Below, in pieces: positions 51,491 through 63,000 of a DNA stretch of 64,000 nucleotides; position 1 is the stretch's first letter, and each line of letters opens with the position of its first letter. The notes beneath the pieces were generated by a model that worked only from the letters and a program-made list of their open reading frames with translations, was not told the DNA's origin and did no database searches. The DNA comes from Megalopta genalis (lineage: Eukaryota > Arthropoda > Insecta > Hymenoptera > Halictidae): assembly GCF_051020955.1 (NCBI RefSeq), contig NC_135018.1, forward strand, positions 25,509,271 through 25,573,270, given 5' to 3'. The position numbers and the translations under genes were made by a program.

Positions 51491-52167
51491 CATATTGTAT
51501 AGTGATAGCTAAGTTTCTGCAAGCTTCTCCGGTCGAAGCGCGCTTCGTTAGCGATAATAGGAGTATAAATTGCATTGCTCTGATTGGCTAACGACTCAAT
51601 GCTAAGAAAGAATCCACTGCGAATTTCATGCGCAGATACAAGCGCTTCCTTGGGGAGGAAAAAAAACCGTGTAGGAGTTGAGGTATTATTGTAGACGCAC
51701 AGGGTATTTGATTGTTTGATAGTACTCGGCTAAAACGTTAAAATATGAATCTTTAGATAAATATAAGACAGAAATCACTAACAAAAATGCGATTTCAGTA
51801 TCAATTTAAAGCTATTAACAATTAGAAATCTATCTTATCCGCCAAAAGTAGCCTTCGACAGTTGGACTGCGAGAAGCGTTAACGTATTGGACAAGAGCCA
51901 AACACCGTACTAACGGTGACACAATTATTGCTTGATTTAGATTTTTAATCACTTTAAAACAATAACAAAGTAGCAGTTTCTTCATTCCTTGATTTCAGTA
52001 ACATATTGTCATGAACGTTCATCTTTTAAATATTCTCCCGTCTGTTCACGGATATTTTGTATAGCATTGTACTCGAAAAATAATTTATTGATTACTACAT
52101 GTCCTTTAATAATTCTTCTAATCGTAATAAATTCGTAAATAGTCATGTTGATACATTTTTATTTCAG

Positions 52168-52500
52168 TAAATGATGAGCCAGTGAATGCACTTTTGGACT
52201 CTGAACAGAGTGCTGATAATCTACGAATTCCTTTCCTATGTCCTGCATGCAAATTGGCGGTAAAATTTGTTCTGAAGGAAATTGGCAGCGACAGATCGAG
52301 GGAAAAAATTGAAAATGCGTTGCAAAGAGCTTGCGGACACGTTCCACACAGGGAAAGAGGAAAATGCTCCAATCTTGTCAGCAATCATGCCGATGGTATA
52401 ATTCAAGCTATAACCAGTGGCGGTAGGAATCCCATTCCGAGACTAGTTTGCGCGGCCGCAGAAGCTTGTGTTGTGCGCGTTGTGGATTTAGTGCCTCAAG
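52168..52500 (+). CDS. isolated SapB exon, copy 1 (prosaposin terminal module)
   Basis: An exon between acceptor TTTCAG and donor GTAATT that encodes one whole SapB domain of about 110 residues: NDEPVNALLDSEQS, then CPACKLAVKFVLKEIGSDRS, a central ACGHVPHRERGKCSNLV, and LVCAAAEACVVRVVDL at the end, with six cysteines. It begins and ends in phase 1, so it can be skipped or repeated without changing frame, and it matches the phase at the end of prosaposin exon 10. Reading through the donor gives a stop at 52577. No start codon or signal peptide is attached, and the nearest upstream gene parts are the inverted pseudogene. It may be a far downstream exon of prosaposin separated by the palindrome, or an orphan. 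Confidence 0.7.
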
Positions 52501-53299
52501 GTAATTACAAATTACACTTTTATATGTACACAAAACTTTGCATTTATTACGGGGAAGTGTCAAAATTGTTTAGCTAAGGGATTTGGCAAATATAGAACTA
52601 TGCTGTTTATATCAGTTTTTTCTATCTTACTCAGATAAAACCATCCTTTTTCATTGCTACTCTGTGTTCAAGTGAGGTAAGTTGGAACTGTGGTAGGGGT
52701 GGTAATCATTTGCCAATACATTGGTACTTGTGAATATGATGTCAGATGCTAGTTCCAAAGTGGATGTTCCAAGTTTTCACTTTTGCTGACAGTTTGCAAA
52801 TCCACCAGTGCCGCATTTTAATTTCCTACTTCATCGTTCATATTGATTGTTTATATGAGTCTCATCTTTGTCTAATACAAAGATTTTTGTCATGGATCAG
52901 TGTAGCTTCCTCCAAACACAATTTTTAGATCTTTCTGAGTTTGATTGCTTTCTAATTGATCATAAGCCATTTGAATCATATTCTTACAGCGTCACAAATA
53001 TCCTTATTATCTTCTGATACTTCCATTTTATTCCATAAGATTTTAATATAAAATAATCAACTGCACTATGTTCTGCTGTATTTCTATATCTATATTAATA
53101 TAAAAATGTGATATAATAATAATCATTACATCTCATATACAAAAGAATAAATAATGTATATCATTTATTATGAGAATTCTCTATTAAGATTTGTTATCAT
53201 CTAACATATCATTAAACTTATATAATATATTAGATTCATATCTAGATTTTCGCTTTCTTCTTCCATGAAGAATAATATCTAAGATTTTTTATATGGATA

Positions 53300-53669
53300 C
53301 ATAGCGTGGACTTAAGAATATATGGTCGGAACCTGTTAATGCGAGGGGTTGAGATTCACGGTAAGGGTAGACTATATGAACTCATCTATTTTCCTATGTT
53401 GTCAGCACGGGCTCGACTGTGCATTTGTAGTGCGCTCAGAGCGTACACTTGGCTTATCGGCGACGGAGTGGGGTACGTAGTATCAAAAACGTAAGGAGAA
53501 TAAGAGTTCTTCATCTTTGTGTGTGGCAGCGTAGGCTGACTGTTTCTTAATTAGGAACTACAGCTGAAATTTGTATTAACAAAAACTCTGTGTACGCCAA
53601 ACTCCTTATTGTGATACTGAAGCGTCAAAATGACTAGTATAGATCCATTGCAAGTCCTACGAACACACA

Positions 53670-53700
<31 letters not shown>

Positions 53701-54060
53701 GCGCGCGCGCAAACATATATATATATATATATTCAAATTTCAAGTGTTGTTCCTCATGAAGAAACAGGTATCAATACTATGCGCCACACAAACATGACGG
53801 TCTCTCATTCCCCTTACCTTTTTGGCATCACTTTACCGTAACTAGGCACTCTCCTTATGGTCCGTGGTTCTTGGTTATATTCGGGTGGTAACATGGACCT
53901 AATAACTCCATGGTGGGAATCAAACGATCTCAAATGGATCCGAGTGATACCGAGTCAAACGGAATACAGCCAAAGTGCACGTAGCCTCACCTTACGGCGG
54001 ATCCCTTGCCGTAATCCATATATGCCCCCACCCATATATTCTTTGGTCTATGGTATATGA
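53300..54060. repeat. fold-back repeat family, unit 2 copy
   Basis: Same arrangement as at 50850-51490: left block with AGGGGTTGAGATTCACGG, right block with GTGCACGTAGCCTCACC. Differences from unit 1 are point changes, small indels and the microsatellite insertion between the blocks. Confidence 0.55.
53666..53732. repeat. compound microsatellite (AC)n(GC)n then (AT)n
   Basis: A run of ACACAC passes directly into CGCGCG, then CAAAC and TATATATATA. It is present in tandem unit 2 and absent at the matching site of unit 1 (only a short TATATATAT there). Alternating purine-pyrimidine tracts of CA and CG are prone to Z-DNA. Confidence 0.95.
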
Positions 54061-54738
54061 GCATATTGTATAGTGATAGCTAAGTTTCTGCAAGCTTCTC
54101 CGGTCGAAGCGCGCTTCGTTAGCGATAATAGGAGTATAAATTGCATTGCGCTGATTGGCTAACGACTCAATGCTAAGAAAGAATCCACTGCGAATTTCAT
54201 GCGCAGATACAAGCGCTTCCTTGGGGAGGAAAAAAAACCGTGTAGGAGTTGAGGTATCATTGTAGACGCACAGGGTATTTGATTGTTTGATAGTACTCGG
54301 CTAAAACGTTAAAATATGAATCTTTAGATAAATATAAGACAGAAATCACTAACAAAAATGCGATTTCAGTATCAATTTAAAGCTATTAACAATTAGAAAT
54401 CTATCTTATCCGCCAAAAGTAGCCTTCGACAGTTGGACTGCGAGAAGCGTTAACGTATTGGACAAGAGCCAAACACCGTACTAACGGTGACACAATTATT
54501 GGTGGATTTAGATTTTTAATCACTTTAAAACAATAACAAAGTAGCAGTTTCTTCATTCCTTGATTTCAGTAACATATTGTCATGAACGTTCATCTTTTAA
54601 ATATTCTCCCGCCTGTTCACGGACATTTAGCACAGCATTGTACTCGAAAAATAATTTATTTATTACTACATGTCCTTTAATAATTATTCTAATCGTAATA
54701 AATTCGTAAATAGTCATGTTGATATATTTTTATTTCAG

Positions 54739-55071
54739 TAAATGATGAGCCAGTGAATGCACTTTTGGACTCTGAACAGAGTGCTGATAATCTACGAATT
54801 CCTTTCCTATGTCCTGCATGCAAATTGGCGATAAAATTTGTTCTGAAGGAAATTGGCAGCGACAGATCGAGGGAAAAAATTGAAAATGCGTTGCAAAGAG
54901 CTTGCGGACACGTTCCACACAGGGAAAGAGGAAAATGCTCCAATCTTGTCAGCAATCATGCCGATGGTATAATTCAAGCTATAACCAGTGGCGGTAGGAA
55001 TCCCATTCCGAGACTAGTTTGCGCGGCCGCAGAAGCTTGTGTTGTGCGCGTTGTGGATTTAGTGCCTCAAG
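54739..55071 (+). CDS. isolated SapB exon, copy 2
   Basis: Tandem copy of the exon 2571 bp upstream. The encoded domain is the same except for one visible conservative change (CKLAI in place of CKLAV). Acceptor TTTCAG, donor GTAATT and the phase 1-1 organisation are kept, as are all six cysteines. Both copies remain open, so either the duplication is recent or the coding sense is being kept. Same uncertainty over whether a mature transcript uses it. Confidence 0.7.
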
Positions 55072-55559
55072 GTAATTACAAATTATACTTTTATATGTAC
55101 ACAAAACTTTGCATTTATTACGGGGAAGTGTCAAAATTGTCTAGCTAAGGGATTTGGCAAATATAGAACTATGCTGTTTATATCAGCTTTTTCTATCTTA
55201 CTCAGATAAAACCATCCTTTTTCATTGCTATTCTGTGTTCAAGTGAGGTAAATTGGAACTGTGGTAGGGGTGGTAATCATTTGCCAATACATTGGTACTT
55301 GCGAATAGGATGCCAGATGCTAGTTCCAAAGTGGATGTTCCAAGTTTTCACTTTTGCTGACAGTTTGCAAATCCACCAGTGCAGCATTTTAATTTCCTAC
55401 TTCATCGTTCATATTGATTGTTTATATGAGTCTCGTCTTTGTCTAATACAAAACAATTTTAATAGGTATCGGACTATTCTTGTGTAATTTATATTATACA
55501 TTCGACCGTTATTTGTTTTAGTCGATGCGGTTTCCAACTCTGTATAAGATGGACTAGGG

Positions 55560-55830
55560 ACTGATAACATTTGAATACCTATAGCATGCGATGTATACAA
55601 ACTGGCGACGGATTATGTTTTGCAGAAAGTTGGCAGCGACAGAGGGCGATATATAAAATTAAATATGTGTTCTGTTAAGCATGTGGTTGTCCTCCAAAAT
55701 TTGTACACAACAAATGTACTGACATTGCCGATAAATATGGCGATTGTATAATTACAGTTCTTACTGTACAGACTCCAGGCTGGTCGCAGGTACATGGAGT
55801 CTTAAATGGAGAAATAGTTTCAAGTTTTAC
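55560..55830 (+). pseudogene. degenerate further saposin module
   Basis: Downstream of unit 2, text such as GAAAGTTGGCAGCGACAGAG parallels the SapB exons (GGAAATTGGCAGCGACAGAT). A frame reads ACGCPPKFVHNKCTDIADKY followed by GDCIITVL, recognisably SapB. The opening is broken by frame changes and a stop precedes ACGC. It looks like an older, separately decayed module of the same gene. Confidence 0.6.
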
Positions 55831-57014
55831 TAATGATTGCCATGTTTGTTTATAATGTAACGTTGTTAATATCGGATGTAAAAAGTTTGTATGTTATCTC
55901 AGTTTTATTCTAATAAACAGGTTATGGTTAATTGTTTACTGTATTACAAATTTCTATTTAAAGTAAATTAAGTTAAATTAAGTCCATATTTTATAGTTAT
56001 ACTGTTAATTATAATTGTTGGTGAATTGAAAATATATAGGTGCATTCTGTTTTGCTCAAATACATACGTGTAAAATATTTGGTAGTGTACTTTACGACAA
56101 AATTTATATCAATTTGGTGCCAAAATTCTGTTGAAAGGAGAGTATGGTTCGCATTTGATATGAATTTTGTTCATATAAGCCCAAAGCCTTAAAATATTCG
56201 GAAACAGATGGCTCGGTATTTGGCATCAGACCCTTTGCGTTGCCAAGTCAACGATAAATTTTCGTGAAACCATATAGTGGAACGTATTAGGTTAAAGTAA
56301 ATACAGTAAGTTGTAAAAGTAAATATAGTATAAGACTGTAGTCGTAGCTCAAAAACCGTTTTCATTACAGCAGATCCGTTGAAAAGGTATATCGAAGCAA
56401 GTAGGTTATATTTAAAGCAAATAAACATCTCTCAGAAATATATGTGGAGATTACACTATTCACTTGCAACATTCATACTCTCGCGCAAACGTTTAGGGCA
56501 ATAATTAGCTGGGCCTGATCCTGCTCAATTTGTCAAAACATATCTTATAAATATATACGTTCGAAACATATCTCAATGTGCATTGAATATTGTTCCCAAA
56601 TATGCTAAACGTTGTGGTCGAGAATCTTACGAGACTACAGGTACAAGTCGAATACGCGCCGCATGTTTCAGATGGAGCGCTAGGCGAACGCGCGGAAAGA
56701 GTGAGACAAGCTACATTAGTGACTCGTTTCGCATGGGTTGTGCTGATATCGTGCTTTCTTGCTCACTCGCCATTTCCTCTCTTTGTCTTTGATTAAGAGG
56801 GTAACATTGGACAGCTATGAATCGCCAGCCAATCAGAGGAAAGCAGTTCTACGATCAAAAACCCGGCTGGACCCAGAGTTCAAAATTAGCAGAAAAACCG
56901 TTTAACTATTGTTAAGGTCGGAATTCAAAAAAATTGTTTAACATTTTGAAAGGATAATTCTTCGATTGTCGTTGTAATTTATAATTGTATTTTATACAAT
57001 AAAGTTTCATTACC
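55831..57014. other. intergenic sequence before the exonuclease gene
   Basis: No gene recognised. Two overlapping open frames at 56583-56796 lie in a locally CpG-richer stretch; they have no known motif and could be a promoter-proximal chance effect. Confidence 0.4.
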
Positions 57015-58420
57015 ATGACAACGTTTACACGCCGTCAGGTAGTAAATGCTAACTCTAGAGACAATAAGGTTAATATACTTACGAAAATATACTCATTTCT
57101 TATATTGTGATGTCATATGAACTTTAATACTTTTAGCCGCTATCGGAGTTTAACGAATTTACAGTGCGACGATCCCCAAGACATCTTCCAGCAAATTTGG
57201 CCGTATGTTAAAATATATTTTAATTTTGTTTCAGTTAAAAAGTAGGTCATACATTTTTGTATATATATTCAAATTTTATAACAGAAAATATAAATGACAC
57301 ATTAAGAACAAGGAAAAAATTAATTATAGGCTGTATTAAGTTTACAAAGAAGGAAAGGATACAGTCATGTATATAAAGCATGAACTTTTAATGTTATTTG
57401 TAAATATTTTTATAGGGCAAAAATCAAATAAAACCAGTTATAGAAAAGGAGCCTGAAATCTCTGAATTACAATATATTGTATTTAAGGGACATATTAATT
57501 ATACCAATGACTTTAATGTTTGTGCTATGATCTGTGATGATATTATGTAAGTATTTACTTCAGTATTATTACACAGAAGCATGCCATAAAAATATAAATA
57601 TCTATTAATGGTTTTAACATTTTTTGATTTGCTATATTTAGAAAAGAAATAGAAGGATGCGATAGTGACATAGTTCCAATTGGATTTGATTTGGAGTGGA
57701 GTTTCAGTTTTAAGACTGGAAGTGGAAAAACTGCTTTAGTACAAATTTGTTTTCATGACACTGTTTGTCATTTACTGCATGTATATTCATTAAAAAAATT
57801 ACCTGCTGCATTTGTAATTCTTTTGTCTCATCCAAAGGTAAAACTTGTTGGTGTAAATGTTAAGAAGTAAGTAAATTATGATTTTTCATATTATAATATA
57901 CAATTTATTACTTAATTTATATTATTTTCTAATTAACAGCGATATTTGGAAGCTGGGTAGGGATTTTAAAGAATTTCCTGCTCTAAAGGTTGTAGAAAAT
58001 AATTGCATGGACAGTGGCACATTTGCGAACAGAGTACTAAACCGTTCGTGTCGCTGGAGTTTAGAAAAATTAACAGCCTACTTGGTTAGCTTTTTAAAAA
58101 TATTGTTATTACATAATATATTGATAGTAATAACATGATTACACTTGTTCCTTTCTTGCTTTAGCTGAAAAAAAGGATTGATAAAAATAAAAAAATTAGG
58201 ATGAGCCAATGGCATGTTTATCCCTTAAGTACAGACCAGAAAACATATGCTGCAACTGATGCCTATGTATGTTTTTATTGTTTTTTTTTATTGTTATCAA
58301 TTTGATTTTATCAAAGATATATAAAAATTTATATTTTCTGAACAGGTCTCGTGGCTTTTACATACTAATATACAGGAAAAAGCCAATGCAAGAAGTAATG
58401 AAGAGAATATGAATCATTAA
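57015..58420 (+). CDS. WRNexo: WRN-type 3'-5' exonuclease (DEDDy), seven coding exons
   Basis: Stand-alone exonuclease related to the N-terminal nuclease of Werner syndrome helicase. In insects the helicase and nuclease are separate genes, and the nuclease acts in DNA repair and replication. Exons: 57015-57038, 57137-57202, 57416-57546, 57642-57866, 57940-58084, 58165-58266, 58346-58420; 255 residues. The catalytic acidic residues are visible: D90 and E92 in GFDLEW, D150 after VGVNVKN, and Y225/D229 in YAATDAY, the DEDDy signature. The N-terminus is basic (RRSPRHLP), as in fly and human homologues. The protein ends shortly after the nuclease domain, with no helicase. LIPT2 starts 88 bp after the stop. 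Confidence 0.9.
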
Positions 58421-58508
58421 GGTCTTTCGTTTTCATGAGCATGTAAAAATATGTATTCAGATGTATGAAATTATGTGATCAATGAGAAGATTTTACAAGT
58501 GAACTATT

Positions 58509-59225
58509 ATGTCTTCTAAAATAGTTAAAGTTCTATGGGCTGGTCGCTTAAGCTATAATGCTGGCTTAAGATTACAAAAAATATTGTCTGATCGTCATCA
58601 TCAAAAAGGACAAAATGACATTTGTAATACACTGATACTCCTTGAACACAACCCAGTATATACAGTTGGTATTAGAGACAAGACTTACACTGTTCAGGAT
58701 GAAGAAAAACTAAAGAATTTAGGTGCAGAATTTTATAGAACAAATCGAGGTGGCCTAATAACTTTCCATGGGCCTGGTCAGTTAGTGGCATATCCCATAT
58801 TAAATTTAAGAGAGTTTAATCAGGGAATAAAATGGTATGTTTGTCAGATAGAAAAAATGATAATTCGTTTGTGTGCAAACTATGGCATTCATGCTTGTAC
58901 GTCATCAGATACTGGTGTGTGGGTAGAAGATAGAAAAATATGTGCAATTGGCATTCATGGCAGTCGATATATAACAACACATGGATTAGCTTTAAATTGT
59001 AATACAAATTTGGATTGGTTTGATCACATTGTGCCTTGTGGTATTGAAGGAAAAGGTGTGACTAGTATTAGTAAAGAATTGAATGCAGTTATTACTACTC
59101 AAGATGTATTACCCTTACTTAAAAATGCATTCCAAGATCAGTTTCAGTGTTTACTGATTGAATGTTCTCCGAGAGAATCTTTGGAATTAATAGAAAACGT
59201 TACAAAATGCAAAGTATATTCATAA
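58509..59225 (+). CDS. LIPT2: lipoyl(octanoyl) transferase 2, mitochondrial, single exon
   Basis: LipB-family enzyme that moves an octanoyl group from acyl carrier protein to the lipoyl domain Lys of the glycine cleavage H protein, the first step of mitochondrial lipoate synthesis. The intact 238-residue frame carries the family signature RGGLITFHGPGQLVAYPI (about residues 80-97), the substrate-positioning Lys in RKICAIGIH and the catalytic Cys in VPCGIEGKGV. Length and motif order match bacterial LipB and animal LIPT2. The N-terminus is short; a mitochondrial targeting function is likely but not obvious. The gene is intronless and only 88 bp separates it from the upstream exonuclease stop on the same strand, with no AATAAA between. 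Confidence 0.95.
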   Translation: MSSKIVKVLWAGRLSYNAGLRLQKILSDRHHQKGQNDICNTLILLEHNPVYTVGIRDKTYTVQDEEKLKNLGAEFYRTNRGGLITFHGPGQLVAYPILNLREFNQGIKWYVCQIEKMIIRLCANYGIHACTSSDTGVWVEDRKICAIGIHGSRYITTHGLALNCNTNLDWFDHIVPCGIEGKGVTSISKELNAVITTQDVLPLLKNAFQDQFQCLLIECSPRESLELIENVTKCKVYS

Positions 59226-59288
59226 ATCACTTTTATCATGTAATGTATTTTCAATTAATTAATCTAATCTTCTGTGTACATTTTTCAA

Positions 59289-59294
59289 AATAAA
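59289..59294 (+). promoter_or_regulatory. polyadenylation signal of LIPT2
   Basis: AATAAA 64 bp after the LIPT2 stop. It may also serve the upstream exonuclease if they share a transcript. Confidence 0.6.
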
Positions 59295-59589
59295 TAGTTG
59301 TAGTGCTTGTAATATGTTAGTAATTTGTAAAATTTGATCATTTCCAACCTTGTCTTTTCCCCTATCCTACTAGATAAATGGTAATTATGAAAATGATTCG
59401 TTTGAAGATAGAACATGCTTCTATTAAATTTTTTAGACATTACGATTTGAAAATAATTGTGATGGTAAGAAGGAAATGGAAGGAAATAAGGATAAAATGA
59501 ATGAATCCACATATGAGCGTCCAAGCTGCGAAAAGGTGACAGTGATATGTAGAGTAGTGATATCAACTGATATGCAGCTAGCGTTAGTG

Positions 59590-59800
59590 ATGATTATGAA
59601 TCTAAGAACATATGGATATGGACGGAGCGCGAGTATGTATACAAAGGGGAATGAGATTCACCGTAAGAGGGGACTACATACACTTTAGCAGGACTCGGAA
59701 TTACTCGGAACGCACGAAAATAGCCGAAGTGCATGTAGTCTCCCCTTACTGCGGATCTAAATCCCCTCTCAACTAACTCTTTGTTCATATATTTTAGTGT
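59590..59800. mobile_element. fold-back MITE of about 210 bp
   Basis: The left arm reads AAGAACATATGGATATGG onward with GAGATTCACCGTAAGAGGGG and ACTACATACACT. The right arm mirrors it: AGTGCATGTAGTCTCCCCTT, ACTGCGGATCTAAATCCCC and GTTCATATATTTTA. The arms surround about 45 bp with TCGGAATTACTCGGAACG. Related to the fold-backs in the tandem units near 50.9 and 53.3 kb. No coding sense. Confidence 0.7.
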
Positions 59801-60094
59801 ATTATGTACAGCGTACTGATATATACATATATAAAAAAAAAATTTTTCACTTAGTTTCGTGAATACTGAATCTGTACATATTACATATGTACATATGTAT
59901 GTACAATTGAACTAGTCCTAGGTCCTAGCCTAGCACCCCATTTTCGTGTGGCATAAAACATAAAGAATAAAAATACATTCCGACTAGTAGGTACTAGGTC
60001 TATGTACCTCGTCCGTGATCTCTGATTTCAATTAATATTTTATTTATTTCTGATGTGGCATTGCACCATACGTTTTTACACTTGATTAATAATT

Positions 60095-63000
60095 ATGAGT
60101 TTGGGAAAGCAATTGCCAAATCTCGATAAAATTTTTCGAGATGAAGATGAACCGGATTTTTTACCCTCAGGAGGGTATGTTGTTTTAATAATTTTCTTAC
60201 AATAATTAGTGGAAATCTTTCAAAACAACTTTAATAATTTAGGAGGGTATTTTATGATCGATATATCTTTATGTCGCTGTTAATATGTATGGAGGATTAA
60301 TTAGGATGATATGATGATTATAGTGTCAGATCCTGTTTTAATTATCATTTTATTTCTCAACAATATTAATTTAAAAAGCGCCTTTTCAGGTCCAATTTAG
60401 CTGCTATTTTTGGGTTGCAAGTCAAGCCATCGGACAATTGTTCTTTATCAAAACAACAAACCGTCACAAAACCGAGCAGTTCACGTAATCTACAGCAAAC
60501 TGTACCAAATAAAACAGAAGTCATAATTGCAAAACAAGTGCATGCATTTAAATTGTAAGATGCAGTACATAAATTCTCTGCTATTTTAGCCTTTTTTATT
60601 AATACACAAAATAAATTGTATTATTTGTAGACAAAATGGAGCCTATGTACCAATTGGCAAGCTCGGCATGGCTCTCATAGGAAACACGACAACGAGAATA
60701 TATCAGATTATTTTATATAAAACTAAGCAATATCACGTGTCTACTGTTACAGTAACACATGATTTTTTATATTTAGTACAGCCAAATAATTATTCAAGTT
60801 ACTACGATTGCAATAAAGAGAATTGGTCAATTTTATTTGAAAATAATGATACTTGCTTACAATTTGCTAGAGAAGTTGGATTAGCTCGATACTTTTCTAA
60901 AGATGGGAAAATAGAGAATGTACTTTGTCAGGATTTGACTCCTACAAACAAAGATGTGATGGCAAACGAAGGAGATGAACTGACTATAAAATATTTTATT
61001 GCTCCAGAAATAGTACAGCCTTTTAAATGCAATTTTACAGCATTACAAACAATGACTGTAACAATATCTACAGACGACAATTGGGAAAAGACACTTACAG
61101 GAAGTAGCAGAGGATTGAAGAAAATTTTATTTTTGCCGCCTAGTAAACAGGTTTTGTTTTTAAACACTTTACATCAGCGGTCTTCAAACTATGTTCTGTA
61201 AAACACAGTTACAATTTGAAAGAATTTACAAAGAGAAAACTGGAGGAATCATAAATTAAAAATTAATAATCTTAAAAGTTCCACAAGTCGACAAAGTTTG
61301 AAAGCCATTGCTTTTACATAATCTGTACATTGATTGATGAATATATATATATATATATATACAAATCTTAATATTTCATAGATCAGTTTGGGTCCTGGAT
61401 TTCCCAAGGAGATAGATGTTGTATTAGAAATAGAAATAATAGATATTCAACCTAGGGAAGAAGTTACTCAATCACACAAAGTTACATATGATAAAGCATC
61501 TATTATATCTAGAATGGCAAAAATGGGTCAATCTATGCTACCAAAAATACCTGTCTCCACTACTACAGACTCTGAAGACACTGAGGTACTGGAAATCTCT
61601 GTTTAAATATTTAACAATACTCCTAATTTTTAATAAATTATATGTACTTCATGTATATATATAGGATGATATACCACCCAAATCACCACGTCATAAGACA
61701 GTAAATATGTTTTCCTTTCAATTAAATATTTCTCTGAATTAATTTATTCCATTGCATAATTGTATTGTTTTAGATGGACTCCTCGGACGATGGACATCAT
61801 AAGAAACATTTGTTAAGAGAATCTTCAGAAGAAACATCAAGGAATGTGCATAGAGTATTGAAATCGAAAGGTGATGCATCTGTAACAAATGCTGCTTGTA
61901 AACCTTTTGTTTCTGCACCCACCTTCACTCATTGGTCTCCTAAACAGATTCAGGTATACAGGGTATTGCATAAATCGTGATACAACCGGAAAGGGTAAAG
62001 TGATTTTCTTTCCGATTGTATCATGGTTTCCGGAACACTCTGTATCATTCTTTCTTTATTGAAAAGCACTCGTACAAACAAGTTACTCTTCATGTATTGA
62101 TATACATATGTATGTATGCATATATATTGTAGCCAAACAACGTTGTTACTTTGGATGGTCAAGTGTATTCATTACAGCGACCAAGTGTAACTCCAGCAAT
62201 ACCATCAGTGATAGATCCAGGACTGAATATGTTGTTATCAGAATCTAGGATGACAAACACAGAACTCCGAATGGGAATGTCCAAAATATCAGACAATGTA
62301 CAGAAGTTGCTTGACAAGGTAGTTATAATTTGGAAATGATAATACATTATTTATAAAAACGTCATTATATATCGTATACAGTTTCATGTTCTTGAACTTC
62401 AAAATGCTACGTCTCCTGTAAAAGATCAAACAGCTCTGGACGCCGTTCTGAAGATGTTTTTGACCATGAATTCGTCGCAGACTGGGGAAAACTGTAATCC
62501 ATTACAAAAAAGTACTGATGTTGCAATTTCCACGGATTCCTCAGATTTAAATGATCTGAAAAGTACTGTTAGCATATTGAAAGGGAAATTAGAGCAGTCA
62601 AAAGGTATGTAGTTTTAGGATCAGCTTTTAGCACAGTATTTTTTATGGAACAGTATGATAATTGTTTGATTAATGTATAGGAGAACTAATGACAAAAACA
62701 GAATTCTTAAACAATTTGGAAAGTCAGAAAGATTCTTTAATACAAACTAATGAAAGTTTAAGTGAAAAAGTTCAAGAGCTGGAAGGTTCATTAAACGAGA
62801 CAAACCAGCACCTAGAGAAAACAAGGAAAGATTTAAAGGAAATGAAGGAATTGAATAGCAAATATATGGAAGAAAAACTCTTGTTAGAAAATAAAATATC
62901 CAAACTTGTTGAACAGTGCAATTCATTGACATTTGCAAGTTCTACAGAAATAAATGATGTGAGATGTTATTTTCTAATTTATTTCATAGAATGAACTATG

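Larger units (their letters stand above)
50470..55455. repeat. direct tandem duplication, units about 2.41 and 2.57 kb
   Basis: Unit 1 (about 50470-52883) and unit 2 (about 52884-55455) are near-identical head-to-tail copies. Each begins inside the decayed exon 3 end of the inverted prosaposin arm, then has a fold-back repeat, a non-coding stretch and a single SapB exon. The offset grows from 2415 to 2571 bp mainly because unit 2 contains a microsatellite block at 53666-53732. This duplication includes the edge of the inverted arm, so it is younger than the palindrome. Confidence 0.92.

Noticed and set aside
52118..52384. Minus-strand open frame (and its twin at 54689-54955)
   Set aside because: Antisense of the SapB exon with six conserved cysteines on the plus strand; duplicated only because the unit is duplicated.
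53551..53736. Open frame with Arg-Ala and Cys-Val dipeptide runs
   Set aside because: Translation of the compound microsatellite.
56583..56796. Two overlapping frames before the exonuclease gene
   Set aside because: Different phases of the same CpG-richer segment, no known motif; more likely promoter-proximal DNA.
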